Below, piece by piece: positions 47,868-58,257 of a stretch of DNA of 64,000 bases; within the stretch, counting starts at the first letter, position 1, and each line of letters opens with the position of its first letter. Under the pieces are notes generated by a model that did no database searches, had not been told where the DNA came from, and saw only the letters and a list, made by a program, of their open reading frames with translations. The stretch lies in contig JADJXH010000004.1 of the NCBI GenBank assembly GCA_016715895.1, positions 558,001 to 622,000 of the forward strand, written 5' to 3'. The translations under genes were made by a program, and so were the position numbers. Source of the stretch: Flavobacteriales bacterium. GTDB lineage: Bacteria > Bacteroidota > Bacteroidia > Flavobacteriales_F > PHOS-HE28.

Positions 47868-48104
47868 ATGAGCACCGACAGCATGCGCCTGGAGTTGATC
47901 CGCTGGTTGAGCCAGGTGGACGACAAGGGGCTGTTGGCATCGCTGCTCCACTTCAAGCAGGCCAACGAGGCCCACGACTGGTACGACAGTCTGACGGCCG
48001 AGCAGCAGGCGGCCATCGCCGAAGGCGAGGCCGACATCAAGGCCGGCCGTGTACGCTCTTCCGCCGAAGTGTGGAAAAAGTATGGCCGCGCTCCGAAGCG
48101 TTGA
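47868..48104 (+). CDS. Putative antitoxin of the second TA pair
   Basis: A 78-residue acidic-then-basic protein (MRLELIRWLSQVDDKGLLASL, LTAEQQAAIAEGEADIKAGR, SSAEVWKKYGR). The shape fits addiction-module antitoxins of Bacteroidota, in which a helical body is followed by a tail that wraps the toxin. The toxin gene starts 23 bp before its end, so the two are translated from one message. An in-frame second start (Met 6) is possible. Confidence 0.72.
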   Translation: MSTDSMRLELIRWLSQVDDKGLLASLLHFKQANEAHDWYDSLTAEQQAAIAEGEADIKAGRVRSSAEVWKKYGRAPKR

Positions 48105-48375
48105 GTGGACCGCCCGTGCCGAGCGGGACCTGGACCGGTTGTATGCCTTCGTGATCGAATGCTGGAGCCAGCGCGAAGCGGATCACTTGCTGGACATGGT
48201 GCAGGAGTTCGAGGCGCTGATCGCCCGCTGGCCGAACGGGTTCAAGCGAAGCCAACGGAACAAGCACTACCGGCTGGGCTTCGTTCACCGGAACACCTCG
48301 GCGGTGTACCGCGTTTACCGTGACCGCGTAGTGATCGTGGCCATGTTCGACAACCGGTCGGATGCGACGTGGTAG
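48082..48375 (+). CDS. Type II toxin, RelE/ParE family
   Basis: A 97-residue protein: VEWTARAERDLDRLYAFVIE, FEALIARWPNGFKRSQRNKHYRLGF and NTSAVYRVYRDRVVIVAMFDNR. This is the ParE/RelE layout of two helices packed on a curved sheet with the C-terminal VVIVAMFDNR strand. Members either cut mRNA at the ribosome or block gyrase; the exact target cannot be told. The ATG at 48082 is preferred over an in-frame start at 48049 that lies deeper in the antitoxin gene. It points toward the 3' end of uvrC. Confidence 0.85.
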   Translation: MAALRSVEWTARAERDLDRLYAFVIECWSQREADHLLDMVQEFEALIARWPNGFKRSQRNKHYRLGFVHRNTSAVYRVYRDRVVIVAMFDNRSDATW

Positions 48376-48384
48376 AACGATCCG

Positions 48385-48471
48385 ATGATCAGAAAATGAT
48401 CCCTGGGCGATGCACTACCTGAAGACCAAGCATCACGCCCGATCGAAGCGCGCATTGCATTTTCTGATCAT
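48385..48471. repeat. Inverted repeat between the toxin and uvrC 3' ends
   Basis: ATGATCAGAAAATG (48385-48398) has its perfect reverse complement at 48458-48471, with GATC extending the match on the outside. The 59-bp spacer is GC-rich. It sits between convergent genes and could be a bidirectional terminator or the ends of a small non-autonomous element. Confidence 0.75.
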
Positions 48472-48508
48472 ATGATCCGCTAATTTTCTGTCCGGGGCCT
48501 CGCGCTGG

Positions 48509-50305
<1,797 letters not shown>

Positions 50306-50311
50306 GCAGGG

Positions 50312-50319
50312 CGAAGATC
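50312..50319 (-). promoter_or_regulatory. Candidate -7 box (GATCTTCG) of uvrC
   Basis: GATCTTCG on the minus strand lies 6 nt before the uvrC ATG, a weaker member of the near-start box group. Confidence 0.3.
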
Positions 50320-50329
50320 GGGAGGAACG

Positions 50330-50403
50330 AGTGGTGAGTGGCGAGTGGCGAGTGACGAGTGGAATGCCCCCTCTTCCGGCGCGTTTCGCCAAGGGGCGTT
50401 CCA
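50330..50403. repeat. GAGTGGCGAGTGG tract and left flank of IS copy C
   Basis: GAGTGGTGAGTGGCGAGTGG units like those before lpxD are followed by GAGTGGAATGCCCC. The last 19 bp (50385-50403, TTCGCCAAGGGGCGTTCCA) are the reverse complement of 24626-24644, the left flank of IS copy A. Confidence 0.85.
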
Positions 50404-51789
50404 GAGACTGTTCAGTAAAGTGTGTCAGGCCGGATTGCGAACTTCAACACCTGACCCATGGAGGACAAGACGGACAAGTTCGATTACGAAGCCTTCGAGA
50501 AGGAGGCCATGAAGCAATTGCTACTGGGCAAGCCCTTGAGCGGCAGCGATGGGGTGCTGACCCCGCTGGTGAAGCGACTGATGGAGGCCTCGCTACGGGG
50601 CGAGCTGAGCGCTCACCTGGCCGAGGAGCCGCCTGGAGGTAACCGGCGCAACGGACATGGGCGCAAGCGGGTGAAGACCGCCCACGGAGAGGTGGAGATC
50701 GCCACGCCGCGCGACCGTGAGGGAACCTTTGACCCGGTGCTGCTGCCCAAGCGCGAGCGCGTGCTGAACGCCGAGCTGGACATGAAGATCATCAAGCTCT
50801 ACGGGCTTGGGATGAGCCAGCGCGACATAAGCGACCATGTGCGGGACCTGTACGGCATCGAGGTGAGCGAGGCCACGATCAGCGCGGTGACCGACCAGGT
50901 GATCGCCGATGTACAGACCTGGCGGCAGCGGCCCTTGGAGGCGCGCTACGCGATCGTGTGGCTCGATGCCATCCACTTCAAGGTGAAGCAGGAAGGGCGC
51001 GTGGTGAACAAGGCCGTATACACCGCCTTGGGCGTTGGCCCCGATGGCCACAAGGACCTGCTGGGCCTGTACGTGGGGCAGAGCGAAGGGGCCAAGTTCT
51101 GGCTGGGCGTGCTGGGCGACCTGCGCCAACGCGGCGTGGAGGACATGCTGATCGCATGCATCGACAACCTGAGCGGCTTCTCCGACGCGATCTCCTTGGT
51201 GTACCCACAGAGCGATATCCAGCTCTGCATCGTGCACCAGGTGCGCAATACCCTGAAGTACATCAGCTACAAGCACTACAAGGAGGTGGTCAAGGACATG
51301 CGGGCCATCTACCGGGCCCCTGGTGAGCAGCAAGCGCTGCATGCCCTGGAGGTCTTCAGCGACAAATGGGGGGAACGCTACCCGCAGGCGGTGAGCTCCT
51401 GGCACACCAACTGGCCGCTGCTGGCCAGCCAGTACCGCTACAGCGAGCGCATCCGGCGGCTCATCTACACCACCAATCCCATCGAGGGCTTCCACGCTCA
51501 GCTGCGCAAGTACACCAAGACCAAGCGCGTCTTCGACAACGACATGGCCCTGCTCAAGCTGCTCTATCTGGCCCAGCAGCGCATCGTGGAGAAAATGGCC
51601 GCCAAGCCCATCTTCGCTTGGAGGGAGATAGCCGCCGAGCTACGCCTGCTCTTCGGCCCACGCTTCGATCCACAGGCGATCAACACCGATCAACAGGTTC
51701 TGAGTCTCCCCCGGACCCCCTCGTTCAAAACCCAACAACATCAACATCATCAGCAATAACGATGATGACACACTTTATCTAACAGACCC
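50404..51789 (+). mobile_element. IS256-family insertion sequence, copy C (intact)
   Basis: A 1386-bp reference copy. It starts GAGACTGTTCAGTAAAG and ends CTTTATCTAACAGACCC, imperfect inverted repeats. Its two flanks do not match each other but each matches, inverted, a flank of copy A. The transposase is full length, so this copy could mobilise the others. Confidence 0.97.
50458..51759 (+). CDS. tnp: IS256-family (Mutator-type) transposase, intact
   Basis: A 433-residue DDE transposase. The N-terminal part contains GNRRNGHGRKRVKTAHGEVE and the helix-turn-helix-like GLGMSQRDISDHVRDLYGIE. The catalytic acids are D in IVWLDAIHFKVK, D in LIACIDNLSGFSDA and E in TTNPIEGFHAQLRKYTK, with the family CIVHQVRNTLKY motif between the last two. 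It cuts and joins the element's ends, typically by copy-out-paste-in through a circular intermediate. It is the only one of four copies with an unbroken frame. Confidence 0.97.
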   Translation: MEDKTDKFDYEAFEKEAMKQLLLGKPLSGSDGVLTPLVKRLMEASLRGELSAHLAEEPPGGNRRNGHGRKRVKTAHGEVEIATPRDREGTFDPVLLPKRERVLNAELDMKIIKLYGLGMSQRDISDHVRDLYGIEVSEATISAVTDQVIADVQTWRQRPLEARYAIVWLDAIHFKVKQEGRVVNKAVYTALGVGPDGHKDLLGLYVGQSEGAKFWLGVLGDLRQRGVEDMLIACIDNLSGFSDAISLVYPQSDIQLCIVHQVRNTLKYISYKHYKEVVKDMRAIYRAPGEQQALHALEVFSDKWGERYPQAVSSWHTNWPLLASQYRYSERIRRLIYTTNPIEGFHAQLRKYTKTKRVFDNDMALLKLLYLAQQRIVEKMAAKPIFAWREIAAELRLLFGPRFDPQAINTDQQVLSLPRTPSFKTQQHQHHQQ

Positions 51790-51814
51790 GATGCCGGGGG
51801 CGGGGGCCTTCCGG
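51790..51814. repeat. Right flank of IS copy C, shared with copy A
   Basis: These 25 bp (GATGCCGGGGGCGGGGGCCT then TCCGG) are the exact reverse complement of 26031-26055, the right flank of copy A. Confidence 0.9.
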
Positions 51815-51891
51815 CTCCTCCGCACCGGTGCACTGCACCACCCGCCGGCGAGCTCCACCGCGACAGGTGGGGGCCACCCGGACCACAGCCC

Positions 51892-52357
51892 TGGCCCTCC
51901 ACCACGACACGGGTGAACCTCCAGGTCGATCGCCTTCGCCCTCCACCACGACACGGGTGAACCTCCAGGACGATCGCCTTCGCCCTCCACCACGACACGG
52001 GTGCACCTCCAGGGCGATCGCCTTCGCCCTCCACCACGACACCGGTGCACCTCCAAGGCGATCGCCTTCGCCCTTCACCACGACAACGGTGCACCTCCAG
52101 GACGATCGCCTTCGCCCTCCACCACGACACCGGTGCACCTCCAGGGCGATCGCCTTCGCCCTCCACCACGACACCGGTGCACCTCCAAGGCGATCGCCTT
52201 CGCCCTTCACCACGACAACGGTGCACCTCCAGGGCGATCGCCTTCGCCCTCCACCACGACACCGGTGCACCTCCAAGGCGATCGCCTTCGCCCTTCACCA
52301 CGACAACGGTGCACCTCCAGGACGATCGCCTTCGCCCTCCACCACGACACCAGTGGA
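51892..52357. repeat. 44-bp tandem repeat array, about 10.5 units
   Basis: Ten GCGATCGCC-type cores are spaced exactly 44 bp apart (51927, 51971, 52015, then every 44 bp to 52323). Each unit contains a palindrome (best form AAGGCGATCGCCTT) and, in most units, overlapping CACCGGTG and GGTGCACC palindromes. Unit variants alternate (CACGACACC with CACGACAAC), showing array expansion by blocks. Because 44 is not a multiple of three, long reading frames on both strands here are artefacts. The remaining gap to 52629 holds nothing I can support. Confidence 0.95.
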
Positions 52358-52629
52358 CCACCGGGACCACCACCTTGGACCCCGCGGAAGAGCGACCCGC
52401 CGGGCGGGTGAGGCCACCCGGGCGCGCATCGGGTTACGCCCGGCGCCACTTATTCTTTCGGGCATACGGCGTGCGCAGGCCTGCCATCGACGCCAGCTCC
52501 CGAATGTGCGTTCCATGCCATTCCGCATAACCCGCACGAACATGCCCCCTGTACCGATCCCCTGGCGTAACACGGCCCGGATCGCTCACAACAACGGCGT
52601 CGCTCCACCGGGTCCACGGAGCGGAACCC

Positions 52630-53250
52630 ATGAAGGCGAACATCAAGTTGAACCTGTTCGATCTGACCCCCCTGCGAGCGCAAGCCCTGCTGCGCAACGT
52701 GGCGGAGAAGTTGGACGGGAACGCGAACTTCCCCAGCCCGCCGACGTCGGCGGCGGACCTGGCGGCGAAGGCGGACACGCTGGAGGCGGCCATCCTGGAG
52801 GCCATCAATGGCAGCCAGGCGGCACGTGCGGCCCGCGATGCCCGGGTGATGGAGGTGCGGGGCATCCTGCGCAGCGTGGCGGACTATGTGCGGATGGTGG
52901 CCCAGGGCGATGCGGCGAAGCTCACCACCAGCGGCTTCGAGCTGGCCAAGCGGCCCGAACCGGTGGGCGTGCCCGGCACGGCGCGGGACATGCGGGTGCG
53001 CATGACCAACAGCAAGGGCGCCTTGGAACTGCGCTGGCGCACGGTGCACGGGGCCCGCGGCTACCAGGTGTGGATGACGGCCAGCGACCCCAACGTGGAG
53101 GCCAACTGGGAAGCCATCGGCTACACCACCAGGGCCAGCCACCTGGTGACGGACCTGGAGAGCTACAAGGCCTACTGGTTCTGCGTGAGCGCCATCGGTG
53201 CCGCGGGCGAAGGCCTGCAGTGCGACCCGGCCATGGGCCGCGCCGCATAA
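52630..53250 (+). CDS. Fibronectin type III domain protein
   Basis: A 206-residue protein without a signal peptide. The N-terminal 100 residues are helical (LFDLTPLRAQALLRNVAEKL, LAAKADTLEAAILEAI). The C-terminal half is one fibronectin type III fold: MTNSKGALELRWRTVHGARGYQVWMT, then WEAIGYTTRASHLV and YWFCVSAIGAAGEGL. Similar short proteins occur in Bacteroidota with no known function. It is monocistronic, starting 270 bp after the 44-bp array. Confidence 0.75.
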   Translation: MKANIKLNLFDLTPLRAQALLRNVAEKLDGNANFPSPPTSAADLAAKADTLEAAILEAINGSQAARAARDARVMEVRGILRSVADYVRMVAQGDAAKLTTSGFELAKRPEPVGVPGTARDMRVRMTNSKGALELRWRTVHGARGYQVWMTASDPNVEANWEAIGYTTRASHLVTDLESYKAYWFCVSAIGAAGEGLQCDPAMGRAA

Positions 53251-53399
53251 GCGGACCCCCGCGTGGCCCCGCGAGCGGGGGGCCACCCACGCGTCAGGCA
53301 CAAGGGCCCCGGCTTCGGTCGGGGTCCTTGGCGTTGGGGGGGTGGTGACGAACGGTGATCGCGGTGACGGCGGCGCCACCGCCGCACGCCCCCCCCGGG

Positions 53400-53407
53400 T
53401 AGCTTTG
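53400..53407 (+). promoter_or_regulatory. Candidate -7 box (TAGCTTTG) of the AraC gene
   Basis: A perfect TAnnTTTG, 3 nt before the ATG at 53411, so the message would be leaderless if this is the promoter. Confidence 0.5.
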
Positions 53408-53410
53408 GGC

Positions 53411-54358
53411 ATGGCCGGTGCCGAGCGCTGCCCGTACTGCGAAAGCACGCGCAGCCTGCTGATGGGGCAGGTGTTCTGCTCGCGGCATGCGGGCATCGAC
53501 ATGCGAGCGCTGGAGAGCGGCACGCTGTACATCCGCACCCGCCGGCTGGAGGAATGCGCCGACCACGTGTCGCGCCTCAGCGTGCGGCTGATGCTGAACG
53601 GGCGCCAATGGTACCGGGTGGGCGGGGCGGACCGGGTGGTGCACGCGGAGAACTACCTGGTGGTGGACCAGGGGCAGCACTACCGCACGGCCTTCGGCGG
53701 CGACCAGGAGCAGGAGATGCTGATGGTGGGCTTCAGGCCCGGGCTGGCGGCCGAGGCGCTGCGCGCGCGGACGGCCACCGCCGAACAGCTGCTGGACGAC
53801 CCGTGGCACCACGGACCGGACCCGCTGTTCGGCGACGCGCTGCACCCGATGGACGCCACGGTGCACGCGCTGTTCGCGCAGCTGCACGGGCTGGTGCGGG
53901 CGCCCGCCGGCACGGTGGACCCCGCCGGGGTGGATCCCCTGCACGAGCGGCTGCTGGAGCATCTGCTGGACCTGCGCACGGGCCAGCGGGCGGCGGCCGA
54001 CCGGCTGCCGGCGCTGCGGGCCGCCACGCGCCGCGAGCTGTGGCGACGGCTCACCACCGCACGCGACCATGCGCACGCGCACCTCCACGAGCCGCTCACC
54101 GTGGCCCAGCTGGCCCGCGTGGCCTGCCTCAGCGAGCACCACTTCAAGCGGCTGTTCCGGCAGGCCTTCGGGCGGCCGCCGCACGCCTACCTGCAACAGC
54201 TGCGGCTGGAGCGGGCGCGCCAGCTGCTGCGCGGCACCGACCTGCCGGTGCACGCCGTGGCCACGGCGGTGGGCCTGGCGGACGCCAGCTCCTTTGTGCG
54301 CAGCTACCGCCTGCACCACGGGCGCACCCCGGGGGCCGAGCGGCGCTCCGCTGCCTGA
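53411..54358 (+). CDS. AraC-family transcriptional regulator
   Basis: A 315-residue regulator. The N-terminal 200 residues are a cupin-like ligand domain with a small cysteine cluster at the start (CPYCES, FCSRH). The C-terminal AraC domain has both helix-turn-helix units: LTVAQLARVACLSEHHFKRLFRQAFGRPPHAYLQQ, quoted here as LTVAQLARVACLSEHHF and RPPHAYLQQLRLERA, then VATAVGLADASSFVRSYR. It precedes a secreted-protein operon on the same strand and may control it. The ATG at 53411 follows a perfect -7 box. Confidence 0.9.
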   Translation: MAGAERCPYCESTRSLLMGQVFCSRHAGIDMRALESGTLYIRTRRLEECADHVSRLSVRLMLNGRQWYRVGGADRVVHAENYLVVDQGQHYRTAFGGDQEQEMLMVGFRPGLAAEALRARTATAEQLLDDPWHHGPDPLFGDALHPMDATVHALFAQLHGLVRAPAGTVDPAGVDPLHERLLEHLLDLRTGQRAAADRLPALRAATRRELWRRLTTARDHAHAHLHEPLTVAQLARVACLSEHHFKRLFRQAFGRPPHAYLQQLRLERARQLLRGTDLPVHAVATAVGLADASSFVRSYRLHHGRTPGAERRSAA

Positions 54359-54475
54359 ACGACCCCGACCGCTGCCCAGACCGCACCCGGGAATAGCACA
54401 CCCCGCACATGCCCGCCGGCCGCCGATGCGGCACCTTGGCCCCACGCCGGTCCTGAACCCCGGCCCCACACGCGC

Positions 54476-55534
54476 ATGTACGGAACCCGCACCCGACCCA
54501 CCACCCCTTCGCATCCGCACCTCACCCCCCTGCTGCCCGCGCTGCTGCTGGCCCTGGCCTGGCCCTACCGCGGTCCGGCGCAGACGCTGCTGCCCCAGCA
54601 GGCCATTCCCGTGGTGGGCGACACCTTCCGCTGGCACAGCGTGGACGACGACCAGAACGTGATGCCGGGTGCGGCGGGCATGGGGGTGCTGTGGGACCAG
54701 AGCGCCCTGCAGCTGGTGCCCACGGCCTACGCGGTGCAGGCCTGCATCGACCCGCAGGACGCCCCGCTGATCGCCGCCTACCCGGCGTGCGACCATGTGA
54801 TGCGGTGGACCCTGAGCCAGGACCCCGGCTATGAGGTGTTCGAGTACCGCGCCACCACGGACAGCGGCCTGGTGGACCTGGCCGCGCACGGCCCGGTGCT
54901 CACCTACGTGCACGACGATCCGGAGCTGAACATCCCCGCCCCGCTGCCCCTGGGCGACACCGTGGCCGACCCCTTCTGCTACACCTCCAGCGGCCTGGGC
55001 GTGGCCTACCACTTCTGCGGCATGCGCCGGCACACGGTGGATGGCGAGGGCACCCTGGTGATGCCCTACGGCAGCTTCCCCGGCGCCCTGCGCGTGCACA
55101 CCTGGGGCTACAGCGTGGCCTACAACGGTCCGGACACCAGCTGGGTGGACACCTACCGGTGGTGGGTGCCCGGGGTGCGCTGGCCGCTGCTGCGCCACAG
55201 CACCTTTACAGCGACCAACGGCAGCACCTCGGTCACCGTGAACGCCCTCAACGGGATGGATGCCGTGGGCCTGGTGGAACGACCGGGTGCTGCCGCGCTG
55301 GCCGCGCCGAACCCCTTTGCGCACCGGGTGCGCGTGCGGCTGCCCGCCCCCGCCGGCACGGGCGCGCTGCTCACCGTGCGCACACCGGACGGCCGCGCGG
55401 TGCACCGCGAGCCCTGGCCCGCCGGCGCCGATGCGCTGGAGCTGGACGGCACCGCCCTGCCCGGCGGCCTGCTGCTGGTGCACATCACCACGCCCCACCG
55501 CACCTTCGCCCTGCCCCTGATCCACCACCGCTGA
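54476..55534 (+). CDS. Secreted protein with T9SS-type C-terminal sorting domain
   Basis: A 352-residue exported protein. A basic start and hydrophobic stretch (LLPALLLALAWPYRGPAQ) form the signal peptide. The middle is beta-rich with scattered Cys (ACIDPQDAP, YPACDHVM). The C-terminal 75 residues (APNPFAHRVRVRLPAP, VRTPDGRAVHREPW, LPGGLLLVHIT) match the T9SS type A domain. No catalytic motif is recognised. Its stop overlaps the ATG of the next gene, making it the first gene of a five-gene operon that runs to 61670. Confidence 0.82.
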   Translation: MYGTRTRPTTPSHPHLTPLLPALLLALAWPYRGPAQTLLPQQAIPVVGDTFRWHSVDDDQNVMPGAAGMGVLWDQSALQLVPTAYAVQACIDPQDAPLIAAYPACDHVMRWTLSQDPGYEVFEYRATTDSGLVDLAAHGPVLTYVHDDPELNIPAPLPLGDTVADPFCYTSSGLGVAYHFCGMRRHTVDGEGTLVMPYGSFPGALRVHTWGYSVAYNGPDTSWVDTYRWWVPGVRWPLLRHSTFTATNGSTSVTVNALNGMDAVGLVERPGAAALAAPNPFAHRVRVRLPAPAGTGALLTVRTPDGRAVHREPWPAGADALELDGTALPGGLLLVHITTPHRTFALPLIHHR

Positions 55535-55797
55535 TGCCCCTGTTCCGCACCCCCCTGCTCCTCGTTGCGCTGGCGCTGGCCCCGGCCTGCACCGCACAGC
55601 CCGCCACCGACCTGCCCCGCCGCGTCTTCCTCGGCATCCGCATGGAGAACCTCACGGACGACCTGCGGCGCATCATGGGCGTGGGCGACACGCGCGCGGT
55701 GCTGGTGAGCGAGGTGCTGCCCGGGGGCTCCGGCGAGGCGGCGGGGTGGAAGCGGGGCGACCTGCTGGCGGAGCTGGGGGGCGTGGGCGTGGGCGCC

Positions 55798-55805
55798 ACC
55801 GACGC
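55798..55805. repeat. Target-site duplication of IS copy D, left
   Basis: ACCGACGC, repeated exactly at 57191-57198. Confidence 0.93.
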
Positions 55806-57190
55806 GGGTCTGTTAGATAAAGTGTGTCATCATCGTTATTGCTGATGATGTTGATGTTGTTGGGTTTTGAACGAGGGGGTCCGGGGGAGACTCAGAACCT
55901 GTTGATCGGTGTTGATCGCCTGTGGATCGAAGCGTGGGCCGAAGAGCAGGCGTAGCTCGGCGGCTATCTCCCTCCAAGCGAAGATGGGCTTGGCGGCCAT
56001 TTTCTCCACGATGCGCTGCTGGGCCAGATAGAGCAGCTTGAGCAGGGCCATGTCGTTGTCGAAGACGCGCTTGGTCTTGGTGTACTTGCGCAGCTGAGCG
56101 TGGAAGCCCTCGATGGGATTGGTGGTGTAGATGAGCCGCCGGATGCGCTCGCTGTAGCGGTACTGGCTGGCCAGCAGCGGCCAGTTGGTGTGCCAGGAGC
56201 TCACCGCCTGCGGGTAGCGTTCCCCCCATTTGTCGCTGAAGACCTCCAGGGCATGCAGCGCTTGCTGCTCACCAGGGGCCCGGTAGATGGCCCGCATGTC
56301 CTTGACCACCTCCTTGTAGTGCTTGTAGCTGATGTACTTCAGGGTATTGCGCACCTGGTGCACGATGCAGAGCTGGATATCGCTCTGTGGGTACACCAAG
56401 GAGATCGCGTCGGAGAAGCCGCTCAGGTTGTCGATGCATGCGATCAGCATGTCCTCCACGCCGCGTTGGCGCAGGTCGCCCAGCACGCCCAGCCAGAACT
56501 TGGCCCCTTCGCTCTGCCCCACGTACAGGCCCAGCAGGTCCTTGTGGCCATCGGGGCCAACGCCCAAGGCGGTGTATACGGCCTTGTTCACCACGCGCCC
56601 TTCCTGCTTCACCTTGAAGTGGATGGCATCGAGCCACACGATCGCGTAGCGCGCCTCCAGGGCCGCTGCCGCCAGGTCTGTACATCGGCGATCACCTGGT
56701 CGGTCACCGCGCTGATCGTGGCCTCGCTCACCTCGATGCCGTACAGGTCCCGCACATGGTCGCTTATGTCGCGCTGGCTCATCCCAAGCCCGTAGAGCTT
56801 GATGATCTTCATGTCCAGCTCGGCGTTCAGCACGCGCTCGCGCTTGGGCAGCAGCACCGGGTCGAAGGTTCCCTCACGGTCGCGCGGCGTGGCGATCTCC
56901 ACCTCTCCGTGGGCGGTCTTCACCCGCTTGCGCCCATGTCCGTTGCGCCGGTTACCTCCAGGCGGCTCCTCGGCCAGGTGAGCGCTCAGCTCGCCCCGTA
57001 GCGAGGCCTCCATCAGTCGCTTCACCAGCGGGGTCAGCACCCCATCGCTGCCGCTCAAGGGCTTGCCCAGTAGCAATTGCTTCATGGCCTCCTTCTCGAA
57101 GGCTTCGTAATCGAACTTGTCCGTCTTGTCCTCCATGGGTCAGGTGTTGAAGTTCGCAATCCGGCCTGACACACTTTACTGAACAGTCTC
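55806..57190 (-). mobile_element. IS256-family insertion sequence, copy D
   Basis: A 1385-bp copy with GGGTCTGTTAG at its left end and GAACAGTCTC at its right end, flanked by an exact 8-bp duplication. It interrupts the hydrolase gene on the opposite strand. Apart from its frameshift it differs from copies A-C by one visible substitution near 56863. Confidence 0.97.
55836..57136 (-). pseudogene. IS256-family transposase, frameshifted (copy D)
   Basis: Same gene as the intact copy, with one base missing near 56660, at the same place where copy A has an extra base (TWRQRP-L/W). The N-terminal 158 residues and the DDE part are in different frames, so the product is inactive unless ribosomes shift. 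Confidence 0.9.
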
Positions 57191-57198
57191 ACCGACGC
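57191..57198. repeat. Target-site duplication of IS copy D, right
   Basis: The second ACCGACGC; the hydrolase frame continues directly from it. Confidence 0.93.
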
Positions 57199-58257
57199 GG
57201 TCTTCGCCGAACTGGCGAAACACAGCACCGGCGCCTCGGTGGCCTACCGCCTGCTGCGCGACACCAAGCCGGTGACCGGCACGCTGAAGCTGATGGGCTG
57301 GCCGGAGGAGCGCTATGCCGACCTGCGCGTGGAGTACACGGCGCACCCCACGGTGAACGGCACGCAGCGCGCCATCCTCACCCGGCCGCGCACGCGCCAG
57401 CTGGACCGCGCGCCGCTCGTGGTCTTCATCGGCGGCATCGGCTGCTACTCGCTGGACGCACCCCTGGACACCGCACGCAGCGAGGTGCAGCTGCTGAACC
57501 GCCTGAGCCGCATGGGCTACGCCTGCGCCCGGCTGGAGAAGCCCGGCATCGGCGACGCCGCGCGCAGCAGCACCGCCTGCAGCGCGGTGAGCTTCATGGA
57601 CGAGATGACGGGCTATGCCGGGATGATCGCCCAGTTGAAGCGCCGCGCGGACATCGACAGCACCGATGTGACCATCATCGGCCACAGCATGGGTGGGCTC
57701 TTCGCACCGCTGGTGGCGCAGCGCACCGCCGTGCAGCGCATCGTGGCCTACGGCACCATCGGCAGCCCCTTCCTGGAGTACCTGCTGAAGACGCGGCGCA
57801 CCATCGGCGAGGCCTACGGCTGGGAGGCCGAACGCACGGACGACTTCATCAAGGCCTATGGCGAATGCGCCACCTGGTACTTCGCCGATGGCCTCAGCAC
57901 CGAGGCCGTGGAAGCGAAGAAGCCCGGCTGCGGCGAGCTGGTCGGCATCTTCGATGCCCGCTCCCGCGCCTACAACGACGAGCTCTATGCGGTGAACATC
58001 CCCTCCGCATGGAAGGGCTTCACCGGGCGCACGCTCCTGCTCTGGGGCGAGGCCGACCACATCGCCGCGAAGCACGACCACGAGCTGCTGCGCGACCTGA
58101 TCGACGCGAAGAACCCCGGCAGCGTCACCTTCCAGGTGGTGCCCGATGCCGACCATGGCATGAACCAGGCGGACGACTTCCGCGCCGCCGTGGCCGGCGA
58201 AGGGCCCTACCAGCCCGGTGTGGGCCGGGTGATCGCCGACTGGATGCGCAGCACGCC

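Noticed and set aside
47640..47975. Longer version of the small conserved protein at 47328, fused to a UvrC-like segment
   Set aside because: The frame happens to run through the uvrC fragment. The fragment has decayed ends and the conserved small protein starts at 47639.
51892..52357. CRISPR array
   Set aside because: The whole 44-bp unit is conserved, with no unique spacers between short repeats, and there are no cas genes nearby. It is a tandem repeat.
51750..52530. Long repetitive proteins on both strands (WRCTGVVVEGEGDRP-type repeats)
   Set aside because: They arise because the 44-bp unit lacks stops in several frames. Similar frames exist on both strands, with no start signals or domain.
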